Shown here piece after piece: positions 1 to 8,535 of a stretch of 45,415 nucleotides of DNA (positions are counted from its first letter, which is position 1; every line of letters starts with the position of its first letter). The position numbers and the translations under genes were made by a program. Source of the DNA: Anaerolineaceae bacterium UBA700 (GTDB lineage: Bacteria > Chloroflexota > Anaerolineae > Anaerolineales > Anaerolineaceae); the NCBI GenBank assembly GCA_002298885.1, contig DBMK01000126.1, positions 1 through 45,415 on the forward strand, given 5' to 3'. The notes under the pieces were generated by a model. That model saw only the letters and a program-made list of their open reading frames with translations. It was not told the DNA's origin and made no database searches.

Positions 1-45
1 GAATAACTTCCGGTTGCTTCGCCTTTACGGCTTCCGACCCCCAAA
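1..45. repeat. Repeat-like intergenic end downstream of the DUF429 gene
   Basis: On the minus strand this stretch holds three related blocks about 12 nt apart, GGAAGCCGTAAA, GGCGAAGCAACC and GGAAGTTATTC. The outer edges are near inverted copies (GAATAAcTT and AAaTTATTC). It follows the stop codon of the gene at 46-819, so it could be a terminator or the edge of a dispersed repeat. It is cut by the window edge and cannot be settled here. Confidence 0.25.
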
Positions 46-819
46 TTATTCTTTCCGGCCGTCAATTTCGCGTTTGAGGGGTAGCCAGATTTCACCCTCT
101 TCGGCCAAACCCACGCGTTCCACCCGCTCCGGTTTTCGCACGGTCAGCCAGGCCGTGTAGGCCGCCACCAGCGCGTTCAGTTCGGCGGGCTCGAATATAT
201 CCTTAACCGGCAAAACCCCCTTCAAAAGTTTAAACCGGGTCACTTCTTCGAAGAAGTCCATCGGATCGGGCACCGGCAGCTTCTCCTCAAACAGAACCAA
301 CTGCCGCTGCAGGCGGCCTTCCAGCGATTCGGCCTGGAAAGGCGCCAGCCCCAGCAGCGACCAGAAACACGTCTCGGCCTGGGCCTCCAACGCCTGGCGT
401 GGGGCTTCGCCGGCCGGGAAGGAAACGTAGCCGATCTCCCACAGGCACTGGCTCAATTCAACCGAGCGCTGAATCGAGCGCGGGCAGTAATAGGCGTTCG
501 ACGGGGTCTGGGTGACCGGGGCGCCGCGGGCCATCAGCAGGTATTCGGCCACGCGCAGGTCGGTCGATTCGCCGATACGCGGCGCCGGGTCGAGGCCGCT
601 GCGCACGGCTTCTTGCACGATCAGGCCCAAGTTGTAACGCAGCGGCCCGCTAAGGGCCACCGTCGCCGTGGCCCTGCCGCCGACGTAGGCCATCACATCG
701 CGCAGGTGCCCGTGGCCCAGGGCCACCAGCATCCGCTCGCCGTCCAGTACGGCAAACGTGAAAGGATGGCGGAAATCGCCGGGGTCAATTCCGATGTAAG
801 TTGTTCGCTCTGCATCCAT
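46..819 (-). CDS. DUF429-like protein (predicted RNase H-like fold)
   Basis: 257 aa, ATG start. The N-terminus (TTYIGIDPGDFRHPFTFAVL) has the GIDpG strand typical of RNase H-like folds, and a mid-protein segment R-x-AE-x-LLMARG followed by a P-containing stretch resembles the DUF429 family of predicted nucleases. No signal peptide or membrane segment is seen. It lies 43 nt downstream of the histidine phosphatase gene on the same strand and is probably the last gene of the rarA operon. The family assignment rests on the overall pattern and the substrate is unknown. Confidence 0.55.
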   Translation of the reverse strand: MDAERTTYIGIDPGDFRHPFTFAVLDGERMLVALGHGHLRDVMAYVGGRATATVALSGPLRYNLGLIVQEAVRSGLDPAPRIGESTDLRVAEYLLMARGAPVTQTPSNAYYCPRSIQRSVELSQCLWEIGYVSFPAGEAPRQALEAQAETCFWSLLGLAPFQAESLEGRLQRQLVLFEEKLPVPDPMDFFEEVTRFKLLKGVLPVKDIFEPAELNALVAAYTAWLTVRKPERVERVGLAEEGEIWLPLKREIDGRKE

Positions 820-862
820 TATCAGAAAGTTTAGCGTAGATGGGTGAAGTTGGCAACCAAAA

Positions 863-1495
863 TTATTTCTTTTTCTTTTCGGGCGGCTTAATGTTGAACC
901 CGCTGACCTGGTTGAGGTGGAGCAGTTGGGCGCGGTGGTCTTTGTCGAAGGCCAGGACCGTGATGGAGGCGGTAAAAACGGTCAGCTTCTGATACGCCTT
1001 GAGCGGCATGTCCAGGTAATAGGCAGTCAACAGGCGGATGATGTCCCCATGACTGACGCAGGCCACCAGGTCATGCTCTTCGTGGGCGGCGGCGATATCT
1101 TCCAGTTCAAGGCGAGCCCGCTCCTGGGCCTCGCAGATCGATTCTCCCTCCGGGAAGCGTACGTCGGTTGGGTCGCTGCGCAATTGTTTCCACAAGTTAG
1201 TGCGCTGGAGCTGTTTGAAGGTGCGGCCCTTCCAGGCGCCGTAATCCAGTTCAATCAGCCCGGGCCGGATCTGGATTTCGAGCCCCTTCGCCTGCGCCAG
1301 GGGCAGCGCTGTTTCCATGGCGCGTTCCAGCGGGCTGCTGTAGACGGCCTTGAGCGGAGCATCAGCCAGCAAAGCAACCAGCGATTGGGCCTGCTGTTGG
1401 CCCTTATCGTTGAGGTGGACGCCCGGCGAGCGGCCCACCAGGTATTTCTGCATCAGGCCGTTATCGCCGTGGCGGATCAGGAGGATTACTGGCAT
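863..1495 (-). CDS. Histidine phosphatase family protein (phosphoglycerate mutase-like)
   Basis: 210 aa from the ATG at 1495; the frame stays open upstream but that part only reads through rarA. The start MPVILLIRHGDNG places the RHG phosphate-binding motif at residues 8-10. A later GLIELDYGAWKGR segment and the SHGD motif supply the usual second half of the active site. The family dephosphorylates small metabolites or phosphoproteins through a phosphohistidine intermediate; the substrate here is not predictable. The gene overlaps the 3' end of rarA by 35 nt, so the two are probably translated from one mRNA. Confidence 0.85.
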   Translation of the reverse strand: MPVILLIRHGDNGLMQKYLVGRSPGVHLNDKGQQQAQSLVALLADAPLKAVYSSPLERAMETALPLAQAKGLEIQIRPGLIELDYGAWKGRTFKQLQRTNLWKQLRSDPTDVRFPEGESICEAQERARLELEDIAAAHEEHDLVACVSHGDIIRLLTAYYLDMPLKAYQKLTVFTASITVLAFDKDHRAQLLHLNQVSGFNIKPPEKKKK

Positions 1496-2843
1496 TTTTC
1501 TCTGCGGCAGATTTAAGACCCTCTGCCTGGGCCTTGCGCCACTTTTCGAGCCGCTCCAGGATCTGTTTCTCGTTGCCCTGGTCGGACGGCTTGTAAAAGA
1601 CGTTGCCCTGCACATCCTTGGGTAGATATTGTTGGGCCACGAAATGACCCGGAAATTCGTGCGGGTATTGATAGCCCTGACCGTGACCCAGGCCGCGCGA
1701 ATCGCGGTTGGCATCCATCAAGTGGGTCGGCACGGCGCCCAATCCGTGCTCATCGATCCACTTCTGAGCGCGGAAAACCGCCCCGGCCGAATTGGACTTG
1801 GGCGCGGTCGCCAGGTACAGGGTGGCTTCGGCAATCGGGTAAATGCCCTCGGGCATGCCGATATATTCGAATGCCGTGGCCGCCGCCGTGGCCACCACCA
1901 ACCCCTGTGGATCGGCCAGGCCGATATCCTCCCCGGCCAGGACGATCAGGCGGCGCAGGATGAAACGCGGTTCCTCGCCTGCCGCCAGCATCTTGGCCAG
2001 CCAGTAGATAGCTGCATCCGGGTCGGAGCCGCGCACTGATTTAATGAAGGCCGAGATCGTGTCGTAATGGGCGTCGCCGTTCTTGTCGTAGACCACCGCC
2101 CGGCGCTGGATCGACTCTTCCGCCACCGCCAGGGTCACGTGGATCTCGCCGCCTTGGCCAGGGGCCGTGCTTTCGACCGCCAGCTCCAGGGCGTTCAACA
2201 GGTTGCGCGCGTCCCCATTGGAAAGGCCGACCAGGTGCTGGCGGGCGTCCGGGTCCAAGAGGATCGTTTTTTGGCCGTAGCCGCGCTCGGTATCGGCCAG
2301 CGCCCGGTCCAGGATGATCCCCAGGTGGTCGGCGGTCAGCGGCAGCATCTGGAATACGCGCGAGCGCGATACCAGTGCGGCGATCACGTCGAAATAGGGA
2401 TTTTCGGTGGTGGCGCCGATCAGCGTGATCAGGCCGCCCTCGACGTGCGGGAGCAGTGCATCCTGCTGCGCCTTGTTCCAACGATGGACCTCGTCCACGA
2501 ACAGGATGGTGCGCTTCTGGAACATCTTGCGGCGCTGTCTGGCCTCAGCAATCACCTTGCGCAGCTCGTCAACCCCCACCAGCACGGCCGAAATGTTGGC
2601 AAAATGGGCCTGGGTGTGGTTGGCGATCACCTGGGCCAGGGTGGTTTTGCCCGTGCCGGGAGGGCCGAAGAAAATGAGCGAGGAAAACAGGCGGTCGGTT
2701 TCGATCGCCCGCCGCAGCAGCTTGCCGGCTCCGACGATGTGCTCTTGACCCACGAACTCATCCAGGTTGCGTGGCCGCATGCGGGCGGCCAGGGGCGCTT
2801 CTTGCTCAATCTGTTCCTGGGCGGCATGGTCGAAGAGATCCAT
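1461..2843 (-). CDS. rarA: Replication-associated recombination protein A (MgsA/RarA AAA+ ATPase)
   Basis: 460 aa AAA+ ATPase acting at stalled replication forks. Walker A is GPPGTGKTT at residues 60-68 and Walker B ends in DEVH at 117-120, followed by RWNKAQQDALLPHVE as in the RarA/WRNIP1 family. GATTENP gives the sensor-1 region, and the helical tetramerisation domain follows (SFIK-like segment SAFIKSVRGSDPDAAIYWLAK). Length is normal for RarA. The C-terminal tail is charged and overlaps the start of the phosphatase gene. A strong palindromic terminator separates it from the upstream UbiA gene, so it should have its own promoter. Confidence 0.93.
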   Translation of the reverse strand: MDLFDHAAQEQIEQEAPLAARMRPRNLDEFVGQEHIVGAGKLLRRAIETDRLFSSLIFFGPPGTGKTTLAQVIANHTQAHFANISAVLVGVDELRKVIAEARQRRKMFQKRTILFVDEVHRWNKAQQDALLPHVEGGLITLIGATTENPYFDVIAALVSRSRVFQMLPLTADHLGIILDRALADTERGYGQKTILLDPDARQHLVGLSNGDARNLLNALELAVESTAPGQGGEIHVTLAVAEESIQRRAVVYDKNGDAHYDTISAFIKSVRGSDPDAAIYWLAKMLAAGEEPRFILRRLIVLAGEDIGLADPQGLVVATAAATAFEYIGMPEGIYPIAEATLYLATAPKSNSAGAVFRAQKWIDEHGLGAVPTHLMDANRDSRGLGHGQGYQYPHEFPGHFVAQQYLPKDVQGNVFYKPSDQGNEKQILERLEKWRKAQAEGLKSAAEKNASNPPDPPRR

Positions 2844-2860
2844 AGAGAATTATTCTACCA

Positions 2861-2918
2861 CTTTCAAAAAAAATGGGTTGTGTGCGGCAATGCCGCACAC
2901 AACCCATTTTTTTGAAAG
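2861..2918 (-). terminator. Long palindromic terminator between ubiA-like gene and rarA
   Basis: Arms 2861-2888 and 2892-2918 are complementary except for one A/T length difference, with a 3-nt AAT loop. The G+C core is TGGGTTGTGTGCGGC and both sides end in A/T runs, so it can work in either direction. It lies 12 nt after the UbiA stop codon and 18 nt before the rarA start. Confidence 0.85.
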
Positions 2919-2930
2919 AGAAGAATATTT

Positions 2931-3869
2931 CTAGAAAATATTTAAGCGCAGCAGGGCGCCCCAGTTGACCAACTGGTTGAGCCAGGGATAGACGAATTGA
3001 GCCAGCAGCGCCAGGGCCGCCGCGGCTTCGAGCGGTTTCTGGAAGGATTCCTGCATGGCAAGCGCAGAGCGGTGGCGGCGAGCCTTGAGGGCAGGGCGGA
3101 TGAGCAGCACCAGGGCCAGCACGCCCAGGGTTACGTCGACCCAGGGCGGGATAATGCGCAGCACGAAGAAAGTGATCAGGCCGCAAATGATGCCCACCGA
3201 GAGCAGGCTCATCATCATCCAGTAGGTGGGCTTGTAACCCAGCTTGCTGGCTGTATGGTTGAGCCCCGCAGCCAGGTCTCCCTCCAGGTCGCGCAGCTCG
3301 TTGAACAGCTCGCCGTAAAGGCTGATGGCGACGATAAAGACAAACGGGAAGATCCATTCCAGGTCGGGGTGGGGATCGAAAGCCAGCAGCGCCGGCAGGA
3401 ACTGCAGCCCAGCCAGCATCATGCAGTGCGAGGCCAGGTCGATGAACGGCATGTTCTTGAAGCGGATCACCCGCCAGGAGTAAAGGTAGCCCAGGGTGAG
3501 GCTGATCAAACCGAGCACCGCCGGCCAGAATCCAAGGATCAGGTACAGGGCGGCCGAAACCATGGCCACCCCCCAAGAAGCCCGGGACGCCGTACGCGAG
3601 GAAAGATCGCCGGCCGAAACCGGGTTGCGGTTTATCTTGAGCGGGTTGAGAGCATCGTCCGGTGCATCTTCGACATCGTTAATCATAAATGCAAAGGCTA
3701 CCGCCAGCCAGTTAGCCACCCAGATTCCCAAGAATTTCCAACTGACCTGGCCGTGGGCAGCAGCGACCCCTAAGAGCGTAGTAATGGTGACAAAAAAAGT
3801 ATATTCTTTGTAACGAGCTAAGCGTAATAAAGCCTTAATGGTGTGTCGCACGGATAATCTCCTTATCAT
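2931..3869 (-). CDS. UbiA family prenyltransferase
   Basis: 312 aa integral membrane protein with eight or nine hydrophobic segments. The first Asp-rich motif NDxxDxxxD is at residues 64-72 (NDVEDAPDD), followed by K-x-NRNPVSAG, typical of UbiA-type enzymes. A second Asp motif is in the NELRDLEGDLAAG segment, followed by TASKLG. The family transfers a polyprenyl chain from its diphosphate to an aromatic or glycerophosphate acceptor in the membrane, as in quinone, chlorophyll or archaeal-type lipid synthesis. The acceptor cannot be told from sequence and no quinone genes adjoin it. It is a single-gene unit ended by the palindrome at 2861-2918. Confidence 0.85.
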   Translation of the reverse strand: MIRRLSVRHTIKALLRLARYKEYTFFVTITTLLGVAAAHGQVSWKFLGIWVANWLAVAFAFMINDVEDAPDDALNPLKINRNPVSAGDLSSRTASRASWGVAMVSAALYLILGFWPAVLGLISLTLGYLYSWRVIRFKNMPFIDLASHCMMLAGLQFLPALLAFDPHPDLEWIFPFVFIVAISLYGELFNELRDLEGDLAAGLNHTASKLGYKPTYWMMMSLLSVGIICGLITFFVLRIIPPWVDVTLGVLALVLLIRPALKARRHRSALAMQESFQKPLEAAAALALLAQFVYPWLNQLVNWGALLRLNIF

Positions 3870-4073
3870 TGTGCAGTTTAAAAAATGAAGCTGGCCTGCC
3901 GTGATTTATCCAAATGCTTGCGCCGAAAATCTATATTCGATTTCTGTGATGGGCTCCAGTTCATAGTATACAAGAGTAATCCAAATATGGGAATACTCAT
4001 CTAGTTTTAATTATTTATGAATAGTTTAACCCCGGATGCGGGATTGGTTACGCTAAAAGCGCACAACGGGTTA

Positions 4074-4082
4074 TGGTATACT
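4074..4082 (+). promoter_or_regulatory. Extended -10 promoter for the GT2/DUF2304 operon
   Basis: TGGTATACT has the TGn extension plus TATACT (4077-4082). It would start transcription near 4089, just before the ATGs at 4097/4100, which argues against an upstream start at 4073. No convincing -35 box was seen. The rest of the divergent gap 3870-4073 shows nothing else I can name. Confidence 0.45.
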
Positions 4083-4096
4083 GGCAAAAGATCTCC

Positions 4097-4786
4097 ATGA
4101 TGAGCAATTCAACCCATATCGCCGTGGTCATCCCAGCCTACAACGAAGCCCCTGCAATCGGCCAGGTGCTGGCGGGATTGTGTCCGTTCGGCTATACGGT
4201 AATCCTGGTGGACGATGGTTCGAGCGATGCCACGCTCGACGTTGCGCGCCAATTTCCGGTGACGATCCTGCACCACGCCACCAACCTAGGCCAGGGAGCC
4301 GCGCTGCAGACCGGAATCACCTTTGCGCTAAAAGACCCGGCTGTCCAAATCATCGTCACGTTCGACGCCGATGGACAGCACGACCCCGCCTCCATCGCCA
4401 GCCTGGAAGCGGCCCTGAAAAACGGCTTCGACGTTGCCCTGGGATCGCGCTTTATGCAAGGCGGGCAGGCGCAAAATATTCCCTGGCTAAAAAAAACCGT
4501 CCTGGCGCTGGCCATTTTCATCACCCGACGCATGACGGGGATGAACCTCACGGATACGCACAACGGGTTGCGCGCCTTCACCCGCTCCGCCGCGGCCCGC
4601 CTCCACATCCGCCAGAACGGCATGGCGCACGCCTCCGAAATCTTGAGCCAGGTTGCCCTGTACGGCCTGCGCTACACCGAAGTGCCCGTGGCGATCCAAT
4701 ATACGCAATATTCGCTGCACAAGGGGCAGTCGATTTTGAACGGCATCAATATCCTGTGGGAAATATTGGGAGGCAAAATCCGATGA
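4097..4786 (+). CDS. Family 2 glycosyltransferase (dolichyl-phosphate mannosyltransferase-like)
   Basis: About 229 aa from the ATG at 4097 (ATG at 4100 is equally possible). VVIPAYNEAPAIGQVL opens the GT-A fold, VILVDDGSSD binds the nucleotide, and FDADGQHDP holds the metal-binding DXD-like motif. There is no C-terminal membrane helix, which is supplied by the next gene. Enzymes of this kind transfer a sugar from a nucleotide donor to a polyprenyl phosphate or envelope glycan. The gene overlaps the DUF2304 gene by ATGA, so the two are translationally coupled; this pairing is common in bacteria. Confidence 0.88.
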   Translation: MMSNSTHIAVVIPAYNEAPAIGQVLAGLCPFGYTVILVDDGSSDATLDVARQFPVTILHHATNLGQGAALQTGITFALKDPAVQIIVTFDADGQHDPASIASLEAALKNGFDVALGSRFMQGGQAQNIPWLKKTVLALAIFITRRMTGMNLTDTHNGLRAFTRSAAARLHIRQNGMAHASEILSQVALYGLRYTEVPVAIQYTQYSLHKGQSILNGINILWEILGGKIR

Positions 4787-5115
4787 ACATCCAGCTCAGC
4801 CAGGTGATCCTGATCGGGGCTCTCATCCTCTTTATCCTTTACATTTACCGCTTGCGGACAGATTTTCTCGACCGCCTGGTGTACCTGGCCTGTGCGGCCA
4901 TCGGCATCGTGCTGGTCATCGACCCGCAGCTTTCTTCGATCATTGCCAACCTGTTGGGCATCGGGCGCGGGGCCGACCTGCTCTTCTACCTGTTCATTAT
5001 CGCCAGCCTGTTCTATGCAGTCGCCACCCGCTCGCGCCTGCGGCGCATGGAGCAGCAGATCACCCAGTTGGTGCGCCAGAATGCGCTGGACCATCCGATC
5101 AAATCCGAAGATTAA
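4783..5115 (+). CDS. DUF2304 domain membrane protein
   Basis: 110 aa, starting at the ATG in the ATGA overlap with the glycosyltransferase. Three hydrophobic segments are visible: residues about 7-22, 32-50 and 64-82. They are followed by a cytoplasmic, probably coiled tail (RSRLRRMEQQITQLVRQ). DUF2304 proteins are usually encoded beside GT2 enzymes and are thought to anchor or assist them at the membrane; the exact role is unproven. A strong terminator follows directly. Confidence 0.85.
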   Translation: MNIQLSQVILIGALILFILYIYRLRTDFLDRLVYLACAAIGIVLVIDPQLSSIIANLLGIGRGADLLFYLFIIASLFYAVATRSRLRRMEQQITQLVRQNALDHPIKSED

Positions 5116-5155
5116 AAAAAGGCTGCGTGCGGAGGTTCCCGCACGCAGCCTTTTT
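5116..5155. terminator. Bidirectional terminator between convergent genes
   Basis: Perfect 17-bp stem, arms 5116-5132 and 5139-5155, with a 6-nt loop AGGTTC. A5 and T5 runs flank the G+C core GGCTGCGTGCGG, so it serves both the DUF2304 gene and the minus-strand gene ending at 5164. Confidence 0.92.
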
Positions 5156-5163
5156 AGTAGAAC

Positions 5164-7749
5164 CTAAAAAACTGCCGGCACGAAGTTCTTGAACGGCAGC
5201 GGGGTGGCCAGCATGCCGAAGTCGGTGAAGTGCTCGACGGCAAGGTTGAGACTGCCGCTGCCATCTGAACCCACCTCCAGGCTGTAATTCGGCACCGGCT
5301 TCCAACTTTGGGTGGCCACGTCCCAATAGCTGGGCACCAGGGCTTCGGGAGAGACGCCCAGTGCGATTAATTGGGCAGCGGTGAAGGGCATGCTCAGGGT
5401 GACGGGGCCATTGAAGCGATCGATGGGCAGGTGGTTCTGATCGAAAGCGTACAGGCGATAGCCGAAACTGACCGGCTGCGCCCCGCCGTCATCCGCCAGC
5501 TCGGCCAGCGGGCGCACGATGAGCGTGACGTTTCCGCTGACGGCCATTGCTCCGGCCGGGATGATCACCTGCGCCCCATTCGATAGGGTAAAGGTCTGGT
5601 CCTCGGAAGCATCGAAGGTGAAGATGATGCCTTCGGGCAGGGTTTCACTGGCCTGCAGGGCCAGGTCATTGCCCGGATTAGCGCCCTTGACCGTGAGGAC
5701 CTTTAGGACCTCGCTCTTGAGGAACGTCGATCCATCCTCGCTTACGGCCTGAACGTGCCAGGTGTCCGCAGCGTTGACGCTCAGGATGTACCTGCCGTCG
5801 TCACCCGCCAGGCCGGTCACGTGGCCGCCGCTGTCGGAATATGCCCGGATGAAGGCGGCGTGCGGAGCGCCGTTATAGCTGACCTGGCCGCTGATGGCGG
5901 CGTCCCGGGCGCGGAACTGCAAGTCTCCCAGGTCTTTATTCTGGTTAGCATTGACGGTCACAATTTGGGGCACAGGCGCAATCCAATTCCTGAAATCCAC
6001 GCTGACTTTATACGTTCCGGCGGTCACCGGTATCGTGAACCGTCCCTGCGGGCCGGTCAGCGCCCAGCGCCGGAAGGCCGTCCCGGCTGCAGCACCCTGC
6101 TCGACAACGGTCACTTTGGCGCCCGGCACCGGGATTCCCTGCGGATCGAGGACGCGCCCGCTCAGCACCGCATTGACCGGCGCAACACTGAAGTCGGCGG
6201 TCACGTCGGCGCCGCTGCCGTTATTGTAGGGCAGGAACACCTTTTCGTTGCGCGGCTTCATCACCGTCCATCCGGTGGTCGGATCGACGAAGGCGTGCAG
6301 GTACCAGAACGTCCCGCCGTGGCCGGAGGTGTCTGTCGCCGCTGCGGCGATGGAATAGCTGCCATCCAGCGGGTTCACTTTGACCCGCTTCAAGGCGCCG
6401 CTGTCGGAAGCCCCGTACACGGCGCCGGGCAAGCCGGTTTTAGCCTGACCGGTAGCGTGGTCCAGCAGGCGCCCGCTGATGGACGAGTTGTCGAGCGCAA
6501 CCGGCAGGGTTACGCTGATCGTCTGGCCGGGTTGGAGATTCGTCAGGTGGACGTCCGCGATGGCGCTGTAACCGGTCGTCGACGGGAAGGATGCCTTCAG
6601 CTTATACTCTTTTGAAACGTGGGTCGACAATTTGAGCGTGAATGCACTGCTCTGGATGGCCGCGCCCGGGCCGAACTGGGGCCAGCGTACGCCATCCGGG
6701 TAAATGGCGAAGACGTGCCCATCCAGCCCGCCGACCGCCGCGCCGTTCTTATCGACCAGCGTACCGTTCACGGTCACGTCGGCCAGGTCGACTGCCAGCG
6801 GCTGCACCGCGCTGGAAGTGGGGACGAGCAGCACAATCCGTTGGGGGTCTTGGGCAGGGACGTAAGGTGAAGCCGGTAAAGGCGTCACCTGGACTTCCCA
6901 GACGCCCTGGATGAGCGCCAGGCTGTAATTTCCGGAGGCATCGCTGACAGCCTGGGCCGTCTCGGCGCCGTCGACGCGCCATGCGCGCACCGGCATACCG
7001 GTTACCGTGTGCCCATCCTGGTCGACGACCGCCCCGGTTATTCTGGCCTGGCGAGCTAACAACTGCAAGCTGCCTGCGTCCGTGGCCGACCCGCCGCTCA
7101 CCGTCCACTGCGAACCGGACAGGGTAATCGGCGCGGCCCAATCCGTATTCTGGAAGGCCAGCTTGAGCAAGATATCGCCCGGCAGGACGTTAATTGAGAA
7201 CGCGCCGGTGAGCGGATCAGCCAGGACGGTATTGCCGATGCCTTCCTGGTTTTCCGCCCGCACCCACACCTGGTTGGGGGCGGAGAAATTGGCGCTGCCG
7301 TCGGGAGCCAGGAGCTTGCCAGTAACGCTCCCGGTCGCTAAAACGGCAGTGAAATCCAGCGTTTGGGTGGGATTAACCGGGTCTGGATTCGCCGAAAACG
7401 TAACCGCCTGCGGCCCGGCGCTGTAGACCCAAGTTGGAGAGGAAGTAGTCGGCGCGCCGGGAGAGACAGTAACGTTCCAGGTCCCGCTGCCCAGTTTCAT
7501 CGAATAACTGCCGTCCACCTGGACGGGCGCCGAGGTGGAATGGCCGCCGCGCCAGGCAACCACGGCAGCGCCTGCCGGCGCGCCGCCCGCGTCCAGCATT
7601 ACACTGCCTTCGAGCGTATTCTGGGGCGCAGCCTCGGGGTCGGCCGGCTGCGCCAGGGCGCCGCCGGTTCCCAGGCTCAACAAGCTGGTCAGTATCAAGA
7701 TTACGACCAGCCCGCGTTGAATTCCTGCTGAGATCCTTGAGATTTTCAT
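5164..7749 (-). CDS. Large secreted protein with carboxypeptidase-regulatory-like repeats
   Basis: 861 aa from the ATG at 7749, which has an AAAGGAGA ribosome site. A signal peptide is clear: MKISRISAGIQRG, then a hydrophobic core and an ALA-Q cleavage region near residue 33. The body holds at least six CarboxypepD_reg-like beta-sandwich repeats, recognised by starts such as LEGSVMLDAGG, ITGAVVDQDGH, VNGTLVDKNGA, ISGRLLDHATG, LSGRVLDPQG and ISGQVSYNG. The C-terminal part (TFTLSNGAQVIIPAGAM) looks like a ZU5-type domain. No catalytic domain, cell-wall anchor or transmembrane C-terminus is seen, so it is probably an extracellular binding or structural protein. It stands alone between two hairpins. 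Confidence 0.8.
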   Translation of the reverse strand: MKISRISAGIQRGLVVILILTSLLSLGTGGALAQPADPEAAPQNTLEGSVMLDAGGAPAGAAVVAWRGGHSTSAPVQVDGSYSMKLGSGTWNVTVSPGAPTTSSPTWVYSAGPQAVTFSANPDPVNPTQTLDFTAVLATGSVTGKLLAPDGSANFSAPNQVWVRAENQEGIGNTVLADPLTGAFSINVLPGDILLKLAFQNTDWAAPITLSGSQWTVSGGSATDAGSLQLLARQARITGAVVDQDGHTVTGMPVRAWRVDGAETAQAVSDASGNYSLALIQGVWEVQVTPLPASPYVPAQDPQRIVLLVPTSSAVQPLAVDLADVTVNGTLVDKNGAAVGGLDGHVFAIYPDGVRWPQFGPGAAIQSSAFTLKLSTHVSKEYKLKASFPSTTGYSAIADVHLTNLQPGQTISVTLPVALDNSSISGRLLDHATGQAKTGLPGAVYGASDSGALKRVKVNPLDGSYSIAAAATDTSGHGGTFWYLHAFVDPTTGWTVMKPRNEKVFLPYNNGSGADVTADFSVAPVNAVLSGRVLDPQGIPVPGAKVTVVEQGAAAGTAFRRWALTGPQGRFTIPVTAGTYKVSVDFRNWIAPVPQIVTVNANQNKDLGDLQFRARDAAISGQVSYNGAPHAAFIRAYSDSGGHVTGLAGDDGRYILSVNAADTWHVQAVSEDGSTFLKSEVLKVLTVKGANPGNDLALQASETLPEGIIFTFDASEDQTFTLSNGAQVIIPAGAMAVSGNVTLIVRPLAELADDGGAQPVSFGYRLYAFDQNHLPIDRFNGPVTLSMPFTAAQLIALGVSPEALVPSYWDVATQSWKPVPNYSLEVGSDGSGSLNLAVEHFTDFGMLATPLPFKNFVPAVF

Positions 7750-7869
7750 CGAAATTCTCCTTTGAGAAAGGTGACGAGATATATATTTCAAACGCTTTTG
7801 TGCCTGCAAACTGAATATAGCCGCAGGCTGTTATGGAGCTATGCGCCAGATGTAAAAAATATGTAATTT

Positions 7870-7912
7870 ATTTTCGATGAGCTGCGGGACTGCGCCTCAG
7901 CTCATCGAAAAT
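7870..7912. repeat. Perfect 15-bp inverted repeat in divergent promoter region
   Basis: Arms ATTTTCGATGAGCTG (7870-7884) and its exact complement (7898-7912) with a 13-nt loop. It lies between the divergent secreted-protein gene and the ECF remnant. As it precedes both genes it is either an operator, a transcript-end hairpin of a lost gene, or a structured leader. The remaining gap 7750-7981 shows no gene. Confidence 0.6.
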
Positions 7913-7981
7913 AAAAAATGTGTTTGATTTCTGCATTCAGGCGTGCTATAAATAAAAATCATCTTCGTTTAGGGCAGAGAA

Positions 7982-8314
7982 ATGGCGACTGTTTATCCCC
8001 TGGCGATCGAAAACTTAACCTTTAGATACCGGAGCCGGGTTGAGCCTGCCATTAAAAACATATCCATCCAGGTAAATCTGGTGACCATCCACGCCATTGC
8101 CGGAAGCAAGGATATCATCGACGCAATGGACCTGCGCGCCTTTGGGATCGGCGCCAGGACCTGGCTGCAGCAGCTCACCTACCGGCGGCGGGACCGGATT
8201 GTCATTGGACTTGGCCTGGCGCTGCTGCTCGGTTCTCTCGCCCTTTCGGTTTTTGGCCTGGGAAAATTCAGGGTGCCAGCCGGCTGGGCGCAAACCTTCC
8301 CGATCCTGCAATAG
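7982..8314 (+). pseudogene. Remnant of an ECF transporter operon: EcfA N-terminus fused to EcfT C-terminus
   Basis: 110 codons. Residues 1-31 (VYPLAIENLTFRYRSRVEPA then IKNISIQV) match the first strands and A-loop of an ECF/ABC ATPase, but stop before any Walker A motif. Residues about 47-100 (DAMDLRAFGIGARTWLQQ, then YRRRDRIVIGLGLALLLG) match the coupling helix and last membrane helix of EcfT. The ATP-binding core and most of the membrane protein are missing. The order A-then-T is the usual ECF operon order, so one internal deletion would make this in-frame fusion. It cannot work as a transporter; whether it is still translated is unknown. Confidence 0.7.
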
Positions 8315-8380
8315 AGTAAAATACACGGTAATTGTTGAAAAGCGCTAGCCTGGACTAACACATCACTGCCCTTTCTACTT

Positions 8381-8487
8381 TACTTACAATTCCGCAAGGG
8401 TCACTTGCAAAGTGTTTACAGCGGCTCCCGGATCGATACCATTGCATATATAATGGTCAATAAGAAATTGATGCACCTTTGTAAGTA
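8381..8487 (+). promoter_or_regulatory. Leader of the response-regulator operon with symmetric sites
   Basis: This gap (8315-8535) contains a distant inverted pair TACTTACAA (8381-8389) and TTGTAAGTA (8479-8487), a small palindrome CACTT-gca-AAGTG (8402-8414), and a -10-like TATAAT (8449-8454) inside CCATT-N8-AATGG. A regulator-binding region with a promoter is plausible, but no known operator was recognised. Confidence 0.35.
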
Positions 8488-8535
8488 AGTGATCGCCCTA
8501 CCTTTAAACTGGCATTTTCAGGGAGAAACCATAGC

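Noticed and set aside
1514..1714. Upstream extension of the histidine phosphatase frame
   Set aside because: It reads through rarA on the same strand and lacks family sequence; the RHG motif starts right after the ATG at 1495.
4180..4782. Open frame upstream of the DUF2304 start
   Set aside because: It is a different frame over the glycosyltransferase gene, with shadow-like composition; ATGA coupling fixes the start at 4783.
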